This document shows, piece after piece, positions 45,139-55,452 of a DNA stretch of 64,000 nt. The stretch comes from Microcystis panniformis FACHB-1757. GTDB taxonomy: Bacteria > Cyanobacteriota > Cyanobacteriia > Cyanobacteriales > Microcystaceae. Positions within the stretch are counted from its first letter, which is position 1. The number at the start of each line of letters is the position of its first letter. A program made the position numbers and the translations under genes. The DNA lies in contig NZ_CP011339.1 of assembly GCF_001264245.1 (NCBI RefSeq), forward strand, positions 3,410,001 to 3,474,000, read 5' to 3'. The notes below the pieces were generated by a model. That model searched no databases. It was not told where the DNA came from and was given only the letters and a program-made list of their open reading frames with translations.

Positions 45139-45270
45139 TTTCGACTAGAGCAGTGATCTTAATGGTGAACTAACTTGATCAGGAACGCTGATAAATTAAG
45201 AGAATTCCGAGTAAACAGGACAAAGTAGGGATTAGGTGCATCCCTACCTAACTCTCTGTTTTCCTGCAAT

Positions 45271-45343
45271 CGGAGCGGCGGGATTCGAACCCACGACCCC
45301 TACTACCCCAAAGTAGTGCGCTACCAAGCTGCGCTACGCCCCG
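45271..45343 (-). tRNA. tRNA-Pro (GGG)
   Basis: The reverse strand folds as a tRNA: acceptor CGGGGCG / CGCTCCG, D-arm GCGC..GCGC, anticodon stem CTACT / AGTAG with loop TTGGGGT (anticodon GGG), T-arm GTGGG-TTCGAAT-CCCGC. No encoded CCA. Confidence 0.95.
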
Positions 45344-45435
45344 ATATTGAACCTTAACCATCATAGCGATAATCGCAGCATTTTGCAAGCTTTTTTTTTC
45401 TTCCTTTCTCCCCCATCCCCGGAATTAGCGGCCAG

Positions 45436-46641
45436 CTATCTAGCTAATTGGGGAATACGTCCTTTTAATCCCGTCATTAATTGCAGGGCAAACAATTTCA
45501 ACGGGGGAAAACCGCGCATCATTGCCAATCCGAGACGACGGATGAGAACGATGGGCGGCCAGTTATTGGAGAACAGGCGATCAAGAAAATCCGTGAAGCC
45601 TAAAATCGCTAAATTCTCCGATCTACGCCATTTTTCGTAGGATTTTAGGGTAGAAAGCGCTCCTATATCTTCTTGCTTTTCTACTGCTTCCTTTAATACC
45701 TGCGCTAAAGCGGCCGCGTCGCGAATGCCTAAATTTAAACCTTGACCACCGACGGGATGACAACAGTGAGCGGCATCACCAATTAAAGCCAGTCGGGGTT
45801 TAACATAAGTATCACTCTGCATTAACTGTACGGGAAAGAGAGCGCGGGGGCTAACTAATTCGAGTTTTCCCAGTAATCCCCCCGTATATGCTTCTAATTT
45901 CTTGATAAATTCCGCTTCGGGCATTTCTTGCAGTTTTTTCGCTTCCCCATGGGGATTTGTCCAAACGATCTGACAGCGATTACCCTGGAGCGGTAAAATG
46001 CCCATCGGACCGGTGGGCCAAAATCTTTCAAAGGCGGTATCGTTGCGATCGAGTTGATGTTTAATGGTGAAAGCGACACAGGATTGCCAATATTTCCAAC
46101 CTTTGGTTTTAATTTGCGCCCCTTGCCGGATAGCGGATTTGGCTCCATCGGCCCCGATAACTAATTTTGTGGTGATTTTTCGGGTTTGACCAGCTTCTTC
46201 CAGGGTGACAGTGGCTGTTTCTGCTCCGTACTCCACTTCTAACACTTTAGCAGGGGATAACCACTCAATGCGATCGCAATCTTGGCTGGCCTTGTGCAGG
46301 GCGGTTAAAATCACTTGATGTTCGCCCACATAGCCCAAATAATCGGTTTTTAGCTCATCGACAACGAAGGGGACAAAAATCGGGTAATCGGCATCAGAAA
46401 GGCGAATATGACTAAATTTACCGATACTGGGCGAGATTTTATCCCAGATACCCAAGCCTGTAAAAATCCGGCTGGACATCAGCGAGAGGGCATAAGCTTG
46501 ACGACGGGAGGCGGCCACCTCTAGGGGACGTTCCTCGATCATAGCGATATTTAATCCTGTATTTTTTAAGGCCACCGCTAGGGTGGTCCCGACTATACCG
46601 CCCCCGACAATGATTAAATCGTAGCTGTCCCGTCTTAACAT
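45436..46641 (-). CDS. FAD-dependent hydroxylase, UbiH/COQ6 family
   Basis: 401 residues from ATG 46641 (MLRRDSYDLIIVGGG); an ATG at 46665 is also in frame and neither has a strong ribosome-binding site. FAD-binding GGGIVGTTLAVAL, the DG motif VIGADGAKSAIRQ, and GDAAHCCHPVGGQGLNLGIRDAA. Members hydroxylate aromatic rings in quinone synthesis; cyanobacteria make plastoquinone and phylloquinone, so the exact substrate is uncertain. Confidence 0.9.
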   Translation of the reverse strand: MLRRDSYDLIIVGGGIVGTTLAVALKNTGLNIAMIEERPLEVAASRRQAYALSLMSSRIFTGLGIWDKISPSIGKFSHIRLSDADYPIFVPFVVDELKTDYLGYVGEHQVILTALHKASQDCDRIEWLSPAKVLEVEYGAETATVTLEEAGQTRKITTKLVIGADGAKSAIRQGAQIKTKGWKYWQSCVAFTIKHQLDRNDTAFERFWPTGPMGILPLQGNRCQIVWTNPHGEAKKLQEMPEAEFIKKLEAYTGGLLGKLELVSPRALFPVQLMQSDTYVKPRLALIGDAAHCCHPVGGQGLNLGIRDAAALAQVLKEAVEKQEDIGALSTLKSYEKWRRSENLAILGFTDFLDRLFSNNWPPIVLIRRLGLAMMRGFPPLKLFALQLMTGLKGRIPQLAR

Positions 46642-46754
46642 ATAAATATTTTTCTCAAAGATCATCAGTGACTACACTGATCTATTCTGACACGATTTTC
46701 GGGGTTGCTGTCGGGTTTGATTGTCTTCACCCCACCTAGCCATTGATAGACTTT

Positions 46755-46963
46755 CAAGGGTTTTGTCCCGTTGCCGAGAGTTTCGGGTTATCGCTCTTCC
46801 CGGACTTCTGGAAGGGCGATAACAAGCTGCTGCCCTGTTAGCTGATGCTCCTGCTGCGCCAGTCTTCCTCGATACCCCGACGGCCAAGGCAGCGGCGCTG
46901 GCACTTGCCCGCCGTTGGGGATATGTTTGGGGCAGCAACCCGGGAACTTGGCCAAAGACATAA
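46755..46963 (+). pseudogene. Decayed GC-rich reading frame (possible GNAT tail)
   Basis: Two overlapping forward frames read like protein but need a frameshift between them. 46755-46841 gives VAESFGLSLFPDFWKGDN, and 46823-46963 gives APVFLDTPTAKAAALALARR then WGYVWGSNPGTWPKT before TAA. The second resembles the end of some GNAT acetyltransferases. GC content is well above the neighbours. A 14-bp stem (46787-46800 with 46810-46823) lies at the junction. Low confidence; an RNA gene cannot be excluded. Confidence 0.3.
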
Positions 46964-46982
46964 CCCGCAAGATCAAGTTTTT

Positions 46983-47525
46983 TTAACTCTGATCAGATGC
47001 GAATGCGTCAAGGCTTTTTTGAGTCCAATTGTCCAGAGCAGTATTGATAGAGTTAAGAACTCCCATTGTTTCGAGCATATTCCCCTTCAACTTTTCTTGA
47101 AGTTCGCTAAAAATACTGGTTTGGACATTGAATAGATCATCTACTTTTTGAGCGCTCTTTAATATCTCTAGATACTTGGCTGTAGTTTCTAGATACAGGC
47201 GCATCAATTCTGCTTGCTTTAGTCCAAGACTGGTCATCGAACTGACATAAATTTCACCCAAGTCCTTAAAAGACTCAGAGGTTGCCTGTAAATTCACCAG
47301 CTTCAGTTGGCTTTGAAATAGTTCATTAATACTATCAGTATAAACTTCCCCCAATTCTTTGGTCAAGCTTAGATAACCCTTGCTTAGTTCAGCGAAAGCA
47401 CTGGGGTTAACAAAACTTGTTAACATGGCATCGATCGCGTTCACATTAGTGGCCGTAATATTCTTGAAGGACTCTATTGCCAACTTGTTCGAGTCAATCC
47501 ACTGTTTAACTAGCTCGTTTTGCAT
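46983..47525 (-). CDS. Phasin family protein (PhaP-like)
   Basis: 180 residues, ATG 47525. Entirely amphipathic helix without signal: WIDSNKLAIESFKNITATNV, YTDSINELFQSQLKLVNLQA, GLKQAELMRLYLETTAKYLE. This is the phasin pattern of proteins coating polyhydroxyalkanoate granules. The next gene upstream on the strand is a PHB-depolymerase-like protein, which supports a link to storage polymer. Not the short PhaP described in Synechocystis by sequence memory, so transfer is possible. Confidence 0.8.
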   Translation of the reverse strand: MQNELVKQWIDSNKLAIESFKNITATNVNAIDAMLTSFVNPSAFAELSKGYLSLTKELGEVYTDSINELFQSQLKLVNLQATSESFKDLGEIYVSSMTSLGLKQAELMRLYLETTAKYLEILKSAQKVDDLFNVQTSIFSELQEKLKGNMLETMGVLNSINTALDNWTQKSLDAFASDQS

Positions 47526-47585
47526 GGTAGTTTCCTCGTAAACTGCTTAATGTATTTCTCTGTCTGTGCCAGCAAAAAGATTAAA

Positions 47586-48659
47586 TTATTGAGGGCGCGG
47601 TTGGGCTAACCGTTCCAACATAGCGACAATTGCCCTCATCTGGGGAGACTCTCTAGTATAAAAGACAGGATTATCTGGATCTGCACTGGAATATCCCCAA
47701 AAATCCCAGCATCCCTGGGGATTGTAAGGGATTAATGCTGACGGTTCAACCTGGGGATATAAGACAATTATCCTGTTGGTATCAGCTATTTCATTGTAAC
47801 CGGTTTTAGTGTAGTAAGTATCATCAATTTCCGTTGCCCCCTGTTTGCAACCATGAATAGCTACATGAACTTTGCAGCTTTCTTTTTTACAGGCTTCAGG
47901 CACATAAACATAAGCCTCCCGACTCATACTCGTCTTTTTACCCTCAATAAACTCACTCTGGTCAAACCGAATAATCTGGCCACTTAATCTATTAGAATCA
48001 ACTGCTGGATTCAACTTGCCATAAATATGCCCTAAAATCCGATGGGATTGCATGAAATCGCAGTCGTTTATAAAGGGTGACTTAGTATCTGAACATGACA
48101 CCCTAGACTCCTCGACAATTATGGCATGACCGGCATTGATATTCTTGTCGTATTTAATATTCTCTGAGGGCAAGCCGGCAGCTTGATAAAAATCTTCTAC
48201 TTTGTCAACGACGACAGTTGTAACTACGCGATCACTTGAACCACTGAATAGATAGACTCGATCATCTTTTAAATTGTTGAGATCGGCAATTTTGTTAGCC
48301 TTGGCCAGTTCTTGAGCTTTTTTAAATAATCTTTTCCCATCCGGTCCTACTGCCTCAGTCAGAGGATTCATGCAAGTTGATGTCGCTTGCTCGAAAAATT
48401 GCTCTGGATCCGTCTCGTAAGAACCTACACAAAAAAAAGGACCGCCAGCAATTATACCTGCTCCCACCAGCCTATCTGAGTAGGCCACATGGAATTGAGC
48501 CGTCATGAAGGCCCCTGATGAAAGACCAGAAACAGATGTTTGGCTTAAATCTGCCTGATAACCAGATAGCTTGGGTGCTTCCTCGCCTAAGACCGCTCCA
48601 TGGAAGATAAAAATACTAAAAATCAAAACAGCCAGTAGTTTTAATCCTGCCTTAATCAT
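47586..48659 (-). CDS. PHB depolymerase family esterase, secreted
   Basis: 357 residues. Signal peptide about 1-25 (LLAVLIFSIFIFHGAVLG). Lipase box SGLSSGAFM near residue 45 holds the nucleophilic serine; the C-terminal half has YVYVPEACKKESCKVHVAIHGCKQG and NPQGCWDFWGYSS. Resembles periplasmic or extracellular poly(3-hydroxybutyrate) depolymerases. Placed 60 bp before the phasin gene, same strand, probably one operon. Confidence 0.85.
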   Translation of the reverse strand: MIKAGLKLLAVLIFSIFIFHGAVLGEEAPKLSGYQADLSQTSVSGLSSGAFMTAQFHVAYSDRLVGAGIIAGGPFFCVGSYETDPEQFFEQATSTCMNPLTEAVGPDGKRLFKKAQELAKANKIADLNNLKDDRVYLFSGSSDRVVTTVVVDKVEDFYQAAGLPSENIKYDKNINAGHAIIVEESRVSCSDTKSPFINDCDFMQSHRILGHIYGKLNPAVDSNRLSGQIIRFDQSEFIEGKKTSMSREAYVYVPEACKKESCKVHVAIHGCKQGATEIDDTYYTKTGYNEIADTNRIIVLYPQVEPSALIPYNPQGCWDFWGYSSADPDNPVFYTRESPQMRAIVAMLERLAQPRPQ

Positions 48660-48685
48660 AAGACCTCTTGCAAAAATCGGAACCT

Positions 48686-48745
48686 ATGATATTAAGATAA
48701 AGTAAAACAGATCGAATGATATTAAGATAAAGTAAAACACATCGA
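48686..48745. repeat. Two 30-bp direct repeats
   Basis: Unit starts atgatattaagataaagtaa and occurs at 48686 and 48716 with one difference near the end. Lies between the divergent depolymerase and tocopherol methyltransferase genes, so in the promoter region of one or both; could be a regulator site or simple duplication. Confidence 0.85.
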
Positions 48746-48858
48746 ACTTTGAAAACCCACTTGCCACTTCCCACTTTCCCGTACTTTTTCAACAGGATTT
48801 GGTATAACATATCTGGCTAATCTCTGGCAAGAGTGCCTCTCTTAACTAGGAAATCACC

Positions 48859-49701
48859 ATGGAACTTGATCAACGAATAGCCGATTTTTATGACTCCTCT
48901 AGTGGACTGTGGGAAAGGATTTGGGGCGAACATATGCACCATGGTTACTACGGTCGCGGTGGCAAGATTAAACTCGATCGCCGTCAGGCACAAATTGATT
49001 TAATAGAAGAATTATTAACTTGGGGAAATGTCACCAGTGCTAATCAGATTCTCGATGTCGGTTGTGGCATTGGTGGCAGTAGTCTTTATCTGGCCGAAAA
49101 ATTTCACAGCCAAGCGGTGGGGATTACTCTATCCCCGGTACAAGCCGCTAGAGCCAGCCAAAGAGCGCAAGAGTTCAATTTAGAAGAAAAAGTCAGTTTT
49201 TGTGTAGCTGATGCCCTAAAAACCCCCTTTCCTGAGAATAATTTTGATCTGGTCTGGTCTTTGGAAAGTGGCGAACATATGCCCGATAAAAGGCAATTTC
49301 TGCGGGAATGTTATCGGGTTTTGCAGCCCGGGGGGACTTTTTTGATGGCTACTTGGTGTCATCGTCCCACCACTTCCCTGGCCGGTAATTTAACGGAAGG
49401 AGAGATTAAACTATTAAACGAGATTTATCAGGTTTATTGTCTGCCATATGTGATTTCTTTGCCAGAATACGCCGATATTGCCCGTGAAGTTGGCTTTCAA
49501 GACCTAAAAACCGATGATTGGTCCCTATCGGTGGCTGCTTTTTGGGATGTGGTGATTGATTCGGCCCTAACCACAGATGCGATCGCAGGTTTGTTAGCAA
49601 GCGGTTATACTACTATCCAAGGGGCCTTATCTTTAGGGTTAATGCGGCGCGGTTACGAGTCGGGTTTAATTCGTTTTGGTTTACTGCAAGGGAAAAAATA
49701 A
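48859..49701 (+). CDS. Gamma-tocopherol methyltransferase (VTE4-type)
   Basis: 280 residues, ATG 48859. N-terminal LDQRIADFYDSSSGLWERIWGEHMHHGYY is the family mark. SAM motif I ILDVGCGIGGSSLYLAEK, motif II FDLVWSLESGEHM, then VLQPGGTFLMATWCHR. Methylates gamma- to alpha-tocopherol using S-adenosylmethionine. The group II intron begins 32 bp after its stop. Confidence 0.92.
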   Translation: MELDQRIADFYDSSSGLWERIWGEHMHHGYYGRGGKIKLDRRQAQIDLIEELLTWGNVTSANQILDVGCGIGGSSLYLAEKFHSQAVGITLSPVQAARASQRAQEFNLEEKVSFCVADALKTPFPENNFDLVWSLESGEHMPDKRQFLRECYRVLQPGGTFLMATWCHRPTTSLAGNLTEGEIKLLNEIYQVYCLPYVISLPEYADIAREVGFQDLKTDDWSLSVAAFWDVVIDSALTTDAIAGLLASGYTTIQGALSLGLMRRGYESGLIRFGLLQGKK

Positions 49702-49936
49702 TCGGCGTTGTCAGATCAGAAGAGGAAAGATGGTGCGAAACGTTTAGGAATGAAATAAGGTTGAAATACCTGAAATAACCGCCTAGTAAAGTCTTCAGTC
49801 CCCTGACTGAATCTAATAGGTCAACCCTGACCAACCTTATAACTGTTTATATGTCCCGACGTTTAGTATCACATCGATACCAAACTAGGCAAGGGGACTC
49901 AAGGTCAATACACTTTGTAACAATTATCTACAATTG

Positions 49937-51177
49937 TAGGACTTACGCATTGACAAAAAGGCTCAAATTTGCATCCTCTAATTTTGGTAGCTAAGGATAC
50001 AATTTATCGCCTGACCTCTTGACAAAACCCTCTCAGATTTGATTTCCTCATCGAAGAGAGTCTCTTCTGACAAGACAGCTCATGAGAACGATTACCAAGC
50101 CAAGTACCGCCAAGTGCAATCTCCAAATTTACACCTTATTTTTGCTCTGTGAGCCTAAATATATAAGCTGTGTTCGGTGAGCTTCGGATTTTGGAGGACT
50201 TGTCCCATGACAGCGTCAATCGTTTCTTGTGGCGGGAGAACTATACCTCCAAGGATTTGTTTGATGAAGTAGCTTCTCAAATCGAGCTTGAAGGGGGGAC
50301 ACTCAGTGTCGATGACATGGTAGTTGACAAGCTTTATAGTGACCCGAAGAAAGCTGAGTTAATCGATTATTTTTGGTCAGGCAAACCTAAAAAAACAGTC
50401 AAAGGAATTAACGTTGTTACCTTATATTATACTGACCTTAAGGGGGTGTCAGTTCCTGTCAATTACCGAATTGTTAATAAACAGGAAGGAAAGACAAAAC
50501 ATGAATATTTTTTAGAGATGTTGGCAGAAGTAAAAGCTTGGGGACTGAAGCCATCGATAGTTACTGGAGACAGTTGGTACGCTTCTAAAGAAAACCTGAA
50601 TGTTCTTAAAGACAAGGAATTTGGGGGTCTATTTGCTCTGGAGGCGAATCGGTCAGTCTCGGTTGAACGAGGAGGAAAATATGTTCAAGTTCAAAGCTTA
50701 GATATTCCCACCGATGGATTAATTGTTTACCTGAAACAAGTGGGGCAAGTCAAGGTATTTAGAACGGTCTTCAAAAACGAATTTCGTTACTATACTATGT
50801 TCGTTCCGAACCTTCAGGAACTATCCTCAATCGATTGGTCAGAATTTAAAAAGATTCACGACCAACATGGGGGAATTGAGCAGTACCATCGAGCGTTAAA
50901 GCAAGTGTGTAATATTGAGCGCTTTCAAGTGAGAGAGAGTCAGGCCATAAGAACTCACATATTTTGTGCCATTCGGGGATTCGTACAATTAGAATTACTC
51001 CGATTTAAAGCGCAAATTGTCAATTGGTATTCTTTACAAAGGGAGTTATTTACTGAGGTCATCCGCTCTTTTATTGTTAATAATTTAGAGTCCAACTTCC
51101 TTGACCTCAATAATTTGGCAAGAATAGTCTGAAGTTCAAATGCATATTACGAAAATCCTGTCAATGCGTAAGTCCTA
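49937..51177 (+). mobile_element. IS4-superfamily element in intron domain I
   Basis: 1,241 bp with terminal inverted repeats TAGGACTTACGCATTGACA (left) and its complement TGTCAATGCGTAAGTCCTA (right). Flanked by 5-bp duplication AATTG (49932-49936 and 51178-51182). Size and 5-bp duplication fit ISH3-like members of the IS4 group, but the family is not certain. Confidence 0.88.
50170..51132 (+). CDS. DDE transposase, IS4 superfamily (5' end uncertain)
   Basis: 320 residues from a GTG at 50170 just after an in-frame stop. Catalytic candidates: Asp in LSVDDMVVDKLYSDP, Asp in IVTGDSWYAS, Glu in GGIEQYHRALKQ. The N-terminus begins abruptly (ELRILEDLSHDSVNRFL), where relatives carry some 30 more residues, so the upstream 230 bases may contain a frameshift or the start is misread. 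Activity doubtful. Confidence 0.82.
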   Translation: MFGELRILEDLSHDSVNRFLWRENYTSKDLFDEVASQIELEGGTLSVDDMVVDKLYSDPKKAELIDYFWSGKPKKTVKGINVVTLYYTDLKGVSVPVNYRIVNKQEGKTKHEYFLEMLAEVKAWGLKPSIVTGDSWYASKENLNVLKDKEFGGLFALEANRSVSVERGGKYVQVQSLDIPTDGLIVYLKQVGQVKVFRTVFKNEFRYYTMFVPNLQELSSIDWSEFKKIHDQHGGIEQYHRALKQVCNIERFQVRESQAIRTHIFCAIRGFVQLELLRFKAQIVNWYSLQRELFTEVIRSFIVNNLESNFLDLNNLARIV

Positions 51178-52103
51178 AATTGCTACAAAGGTGAGAGTAA
51201 CGGCGATAGCCACCCCTAGATTCAGAAGTCACAACTCTGGGACTGAAGCGGGGAACGGAAGGCGAGAGATGTGTTACCTAACATCCATACCGAGACCACT
51301 GCCAACCATCCATGATTAGGCGTGAGCCAAATGTCCGACCTGAACCATCGTTATCATTGAGTAGTGAAATAGGTTGACACACTGCGTTCAAAAGAACAAG
51401 GGGAAAAGTAAGGGTTTTTGAATCCACACCCACACAGACCTTTAAAGTACCCCGGTGGATAGGACAAATCTAAAGATGGAATGCCCATATAAACGGAACG
51501 TAATAAACCCTTTTAGGCTCTGAGTATCGGTCGAAATACTCAGTAGTAATAAGTGTAAGCGCAAGCCTTCAAGGGTGTGAGATGTAACCAAAAGCCAACG
51601 CCTGACAGTAATAGTCAGAATATGCTAACAGGTTACGGTTTGATTGTAAGGATAGAGTCTAGTAGGAGTCTATATGACGAAAGCGAGAGAAAGTAAAGGG
51701 TTCGGGAAACCGAAAACCACTAAGACTACGAATGTATGGAAAGCTATCAATTGGGCGAAAGTCCAAAGATACGTTTTCAAGCTCCAAAAGAGGATATACC
51801 AAGCGGCTAAATCGGGACAGGGTGCAAAGGTTAGAAAGTTGCAACGTCTATTAGTGAAATCATACTACGCTCGTCTATTAGCAGTACGCAAAGTAACCCA
51901 AGACAATCAAGGAAAGAAAACAGCAGGAGTCGATGGAATGATAGCAGTATCCCCAGAACAAAGGCTAAATCTAACCGAAGAAATCAAAGGAACACTTAAA
52001 GCAAAACCGTTAAGAAGGGTATGGATTCCTAAACCCGGCAGGGATGAAAAACGTCCACTAGGAATACCAACCATCAAAGACAGAGCTAGACAAGCGTTAA
52101 TTA

Positions 52104-53241
52104 TACTTTAGACGTTCATAATCTGAGATTTATTAAACTTCTGAAATCGTAGAGTCAGCAAGGAATCCAGTTCTTTTTTATGTTTCAAATGGGCATCATT
52201 CAAACATTCATAAATGGCTGAAGAAAAGTCAGAAAAGTTTTCATAATATTTACCATATAAACATTTCTTTTTGACCAATTTCCACAGCCTTTCAATTAAA
52301 TTTAGATTAGGTGAATAAGACGGCAGATAGAGCAGTTCTATTGACAAAGAAAGAGCCAATTCTTCAACAATTTTACATTTTTGATAGCGGGCATTATCTA
52401 AGACTAGAGTGATGGGAATCATTAGTCCTAAAGCAGCTATTTTTGACCGGAGTTCACAGACTTAATTTGCCGTAATATAAGTTTCATATGTTACCAGAAT
52501 AACTTCATGAGTTATTGCATTTAATGCTCCTAAAACATTGAAGCGTTTACGCCCGCTCGGTGACTTAACAAAAAGTCTCTCAAAACACCAAACAAAACCG
52601 AGAAATGCTCCCATGACGAAGTGAGCGGCATCAACAAAAAAAACAGCCCTTTTTCCTTCTTTAGCCTCATTTAGTCTGGGTTCTAGCTTTTTTTCTTTGT
52701 AGTCCTCTTGTTCATCTGGGTCAGCTTTAGAAGGAAGAGAACCTACTTTTAAACATTTCATTCCCATTGATTTTAAAAATTTTCTCACTTGGGTAGGACT
52801 TCGTTTTATTCCCGTCAATTCTTCTATCCTATATACAGCTTCATTTATTGTGGCTGGTGGATTTTTCTCGAAGTATTTTTTGAGGGTTTCTTTTTGAGAC
52901 TCTAATTCACTTTTAGGGCGATAGAAGTTGATTTCTTTTAATTTTTCTATTCCGCCCTCTTGCTCATCTCGAAGATAGGTTAATAAGGTATTTGGCGAGA
53001 TTCCTGCTAACTGACAAATTTTTTGGTGCGGTATCTTTTGGCTTTTTAACCAGAGAACTTCCATCTTCAGTTGAACCCGGGGATGGGGATGATGAAATCT
53101 TTCATAATACAGTGAGTTCTTTTCTTCTTCCGTGAATTCTAGGTTAATCATGTTTTTAATGAGTGCTTTGCTTCTAATTATGACTCTTAAACTATATTAT
53201 TGTCCTTGAGTAAAAAATGCAAGTTGTAGCCGTGCAAAGTA
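52104..53241 (-). mobile_element. IS630 element inserted in the intron maturase gene
   Basis: 1,138 bp; ends TACTTTAGACG and, reversed, TACTTTGCACG. Flanked by TA (52102-52103, 53242-53243). Removing it joins gcg-tta-att-aaa-tcg and restores the maturase frame. Transposase on the opposite strand. Confidence 0.9.
52108..53151 (-). pseudogene. IS630 transposase with one in-frame TAA
   Basis: ATG 53151. N-terminal half has the helix-turn-helix KICQLAGISPNTLLTYLRDE, then the Pro-linker and first catalytic Asp in VFFVDAAHFVMG. A TAA at 52462-52464 interrupts, after which the same frame continues VCELRSKIAALGLMIPITLV with LDNARYQKCK and the Glu in YSPNLNLIERLWKLVKKK. One C-to-T change from CAA would explain the stop. 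Since both halves are in the same frame, this is a nonsense mutation rather than programmed frameshifting. The first 229 residues alone lack two of three catalytic residues. Confidence 0.85.
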
Positions 53242-53795
53242 TAAATCGGCACTCGAACCAGAATGGGAGTCAAAAATGGAAGGAACCAGCTACGGTTTCC
53301 GACCCGGAAGGTCTGCCCAGGACGCAATATCAAGGATATTCTCAACCATCAATAAAGGTAATTACTTTGTATTAGATGCTGATATTGCCAAATGTTTTGA
53401 CCGAATTAATCACGACCTTTTACTGTCCAAAATTCATTGTCCAAGTTCCTTGAAAAGAGATATTAAACAATGGCTTAAAGCAGGAGTATTGGACAACGGC
53501 GTATTTGAAGAAACAGAAACAGGGACACCTCAAGGAGGGGTAATAAGTCCACTACTTGCCAACATCGCACTGGATGGAATGGCAAGATTAATTGAAATAC
53601 TATTCCCTAAAAAGAGGGATAGAAATCAAGCTTTTTTAATAAGATATGCCGATGATTTTGTAGTGATTTCACCATCACTCGAAATCATTGAACAGTGCCA
53701 AACTGCCATTTCTGAATGGCTAAAGCCTATTGGATTAGAACTCAAACCAGAAAAAACCAGAGTGTGTCACACACTCAAACCCATTGAATATAATG

Positions 53796-53982
53796 GGCTC
53801 TTCGGTTTGTGTTATGCAATGGACGGGGGATATAAGGGATGGAACCCTTATGTAGAAAAGCATTTGGCCATTTTTGTCAATTGTTTTTGATCTAGAGCGA
53901 ACTAATCAATTAAATCTCTTACCAGATAAGGATTTAGTCGATTTATGCCCCCATATCGAATCATACCAAGTAACGAAGAACC
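53796..53982 (+). mobile_element. 187-bp MITE, copy 1 (in the maturase gene)
   Basis: Starts GGCTCTTCGG, ends CGAAGAACC; flanked by 8-bp duplication ATATAATG (53788-53795, 53983-53990). Removing it restores cattgaatataatgggaaaa and the maturase frame. Noncoding interior. The same element, same length and orientation, is at 54526-54712. Confidence 0.9.
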
Positions 53983-54258
53983 ATATAATGGGAAAACGGA
54001 AGAACCCGGTTTTGACTTTCTAGGATTCAATATCAGACAATACCCAGCCGGAAAATACAAATCTGGGAAAATAACGAAAGGAATACCTAAAACATTCCTA
54101 ACCCACATTAAACCTAGCCAAAAAGCAGTTAAAGCCCACACAGAAGCGATAAAAGGTGTAATCAAAAAACACAAAACAGCACCTCAATCAGCCCTGATTA
54201 GACACCTAAACCCAATCATTAGAGGTTGGGCTAACTACTACTCAGGAGTAGTAAGTAC

Positions 54259-55452
54259 CTAGGCAAAATTAATTACATACTCGCCTCCAAAATTGTCCAG
54301 CACTTTTTTAACGTAAGCGAGGAGGCTCTTTCGGTCTTTATAGGCACTAAATTCAATCCATTCATATTTTAAAAATCTCCATAATATTTCAATTAAATTT
54401 AAATGAGGTGAATAAGTTGGCAACCAAAATATTTTCAAGTTTTTCTTTTCCCATTCCTCAAGTTTCTCCATAAATGCATCGCTGGTATGAATGGAAGCTT
54501 GGTCAATTATTATGACAGTTTTTTTGGCTCTTCGGTTTGTGTTATGCAATGGATGGGGGTTATAAGGGATGGAACCCTTATAGAGAAAGGCATTTAGCGA
54601 TTTTTGTCAATTGTTTTTTATCTAGAGCGAACTAATCAATTAAGTCTCTTGCCAGATAAGGATTTAGTCGATTTATGCCCCCCTATCGAACCATAACAAG
54701 TAACGAAGAGCCGTTTTTTTCTGTATATTTTGGCAATATTTATCCAGAAAATTGATAACTATCTCGCTAGTAACTGTTCCCACCTGTGTCTCATAAAATA
54801 ATTGATTATCTCGTTTCATTATTCCTAAAATATTTAGTCTTTTACCTTCAATTGGTGGTAACTTTATTGTGGTTTTTTCTTCTTGCCAAGCGTAAGGAAT
54901 GCAAGGCTTTGAATCCCATCCCATTTCATCCAAATATCCTATCTCAATCTCTCCTCTTTTTTCCTGTTTTTTGAGTTCTTCTAAAATAGGTAATTTGACC
55001 TCAAGCTCCCACTCATCAGGGGTTTTGCCCACCCCTCTTCTCACCCTTTTCCACCTCATGTTGATTTTTTTTATCAGTCTTTTTATCGTGTCTTTGCTTA
55101 CGGTTAATTTCCATTCTTCTACAATTTTGATCTGGATTTTTTTTAAGCTTTTTGGTTCTTCTTTTACCCAGTCAATAACTTGTTGGCTTTGTGCTTCTGT
55201 CAATTTAGGTTTTCTCCCTCTTCCTCGACGATTATAAAAACCAATTAGTTTTCTATCTTCCCAAGCCGTCAACCAATTATAGATGGTCTTTCTCGTAACT
55301 CCAAATATTCCGCTCAATTCTTCTATCGTGGTTCCCTGAAAACTTAAGAGTATACATTTCGCTCGCTCTCTTACTTGATGATGTTTACTAGCTCGATAAA
55401 TTCTCTCTAGCATTTTCTGGCTCTCGGGGTTTAGGTCTCTAATAAATCTCAT
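54259..55452 (-). pseudogene. IS630 transposase split by a MITE
   Basis: Pieces 54259-54525 and 54721-55452 (complement) join to 999 bases = 332 codons plus stop. Helix-turn-helix TTIEELSGIFGVTRKTIYNWL at the N-terminus (55452 is the ATG), second HTH LTVSKDTIKRLIKKINMRWK, first Asp in EIGYLDEMGWDSKP, second in TVIIIDQASIHTS (which spans the MITE site), Glu in YSPHLNLIEILWRFLKYEW. All catalytic residues are present once the MITE is removed. Distinct from the other two IS630 transposases in the window. Confidence 0.9.
54526..54712 (+). mobile_element. 187-bp MITE, copy 2 (inside IS630)
   Basis: Starts GGCTCTTCGG and ends CGAAGAGCC, giving a perfect 9-bp inverted repeat; flanked by 8-bp duplication GTTTTTTT (54518-54525, 54713-54720). 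About 93 percent identical to copy 1 by eye. Confidence 0.92.

Noticed and set aside
46672..46938. Minus-strand reading frame of 88 residues
   Set aside because: Arg/Ala/Ser-rich composition typical of an antisense frame; the plus-strand frames read more like protein.
46683..46982. RNase P RNA, tmRNA or SRP RNA
   Set aside because: Checked for the P4 motif, the tmRNA ends and the SRP tetraloop region by eye; none is present.
52422..52470. Programmed frameshift in the IS630 transposase
   Set aside because: Both halves lie in the same frame; the break is a plain TAA codon.
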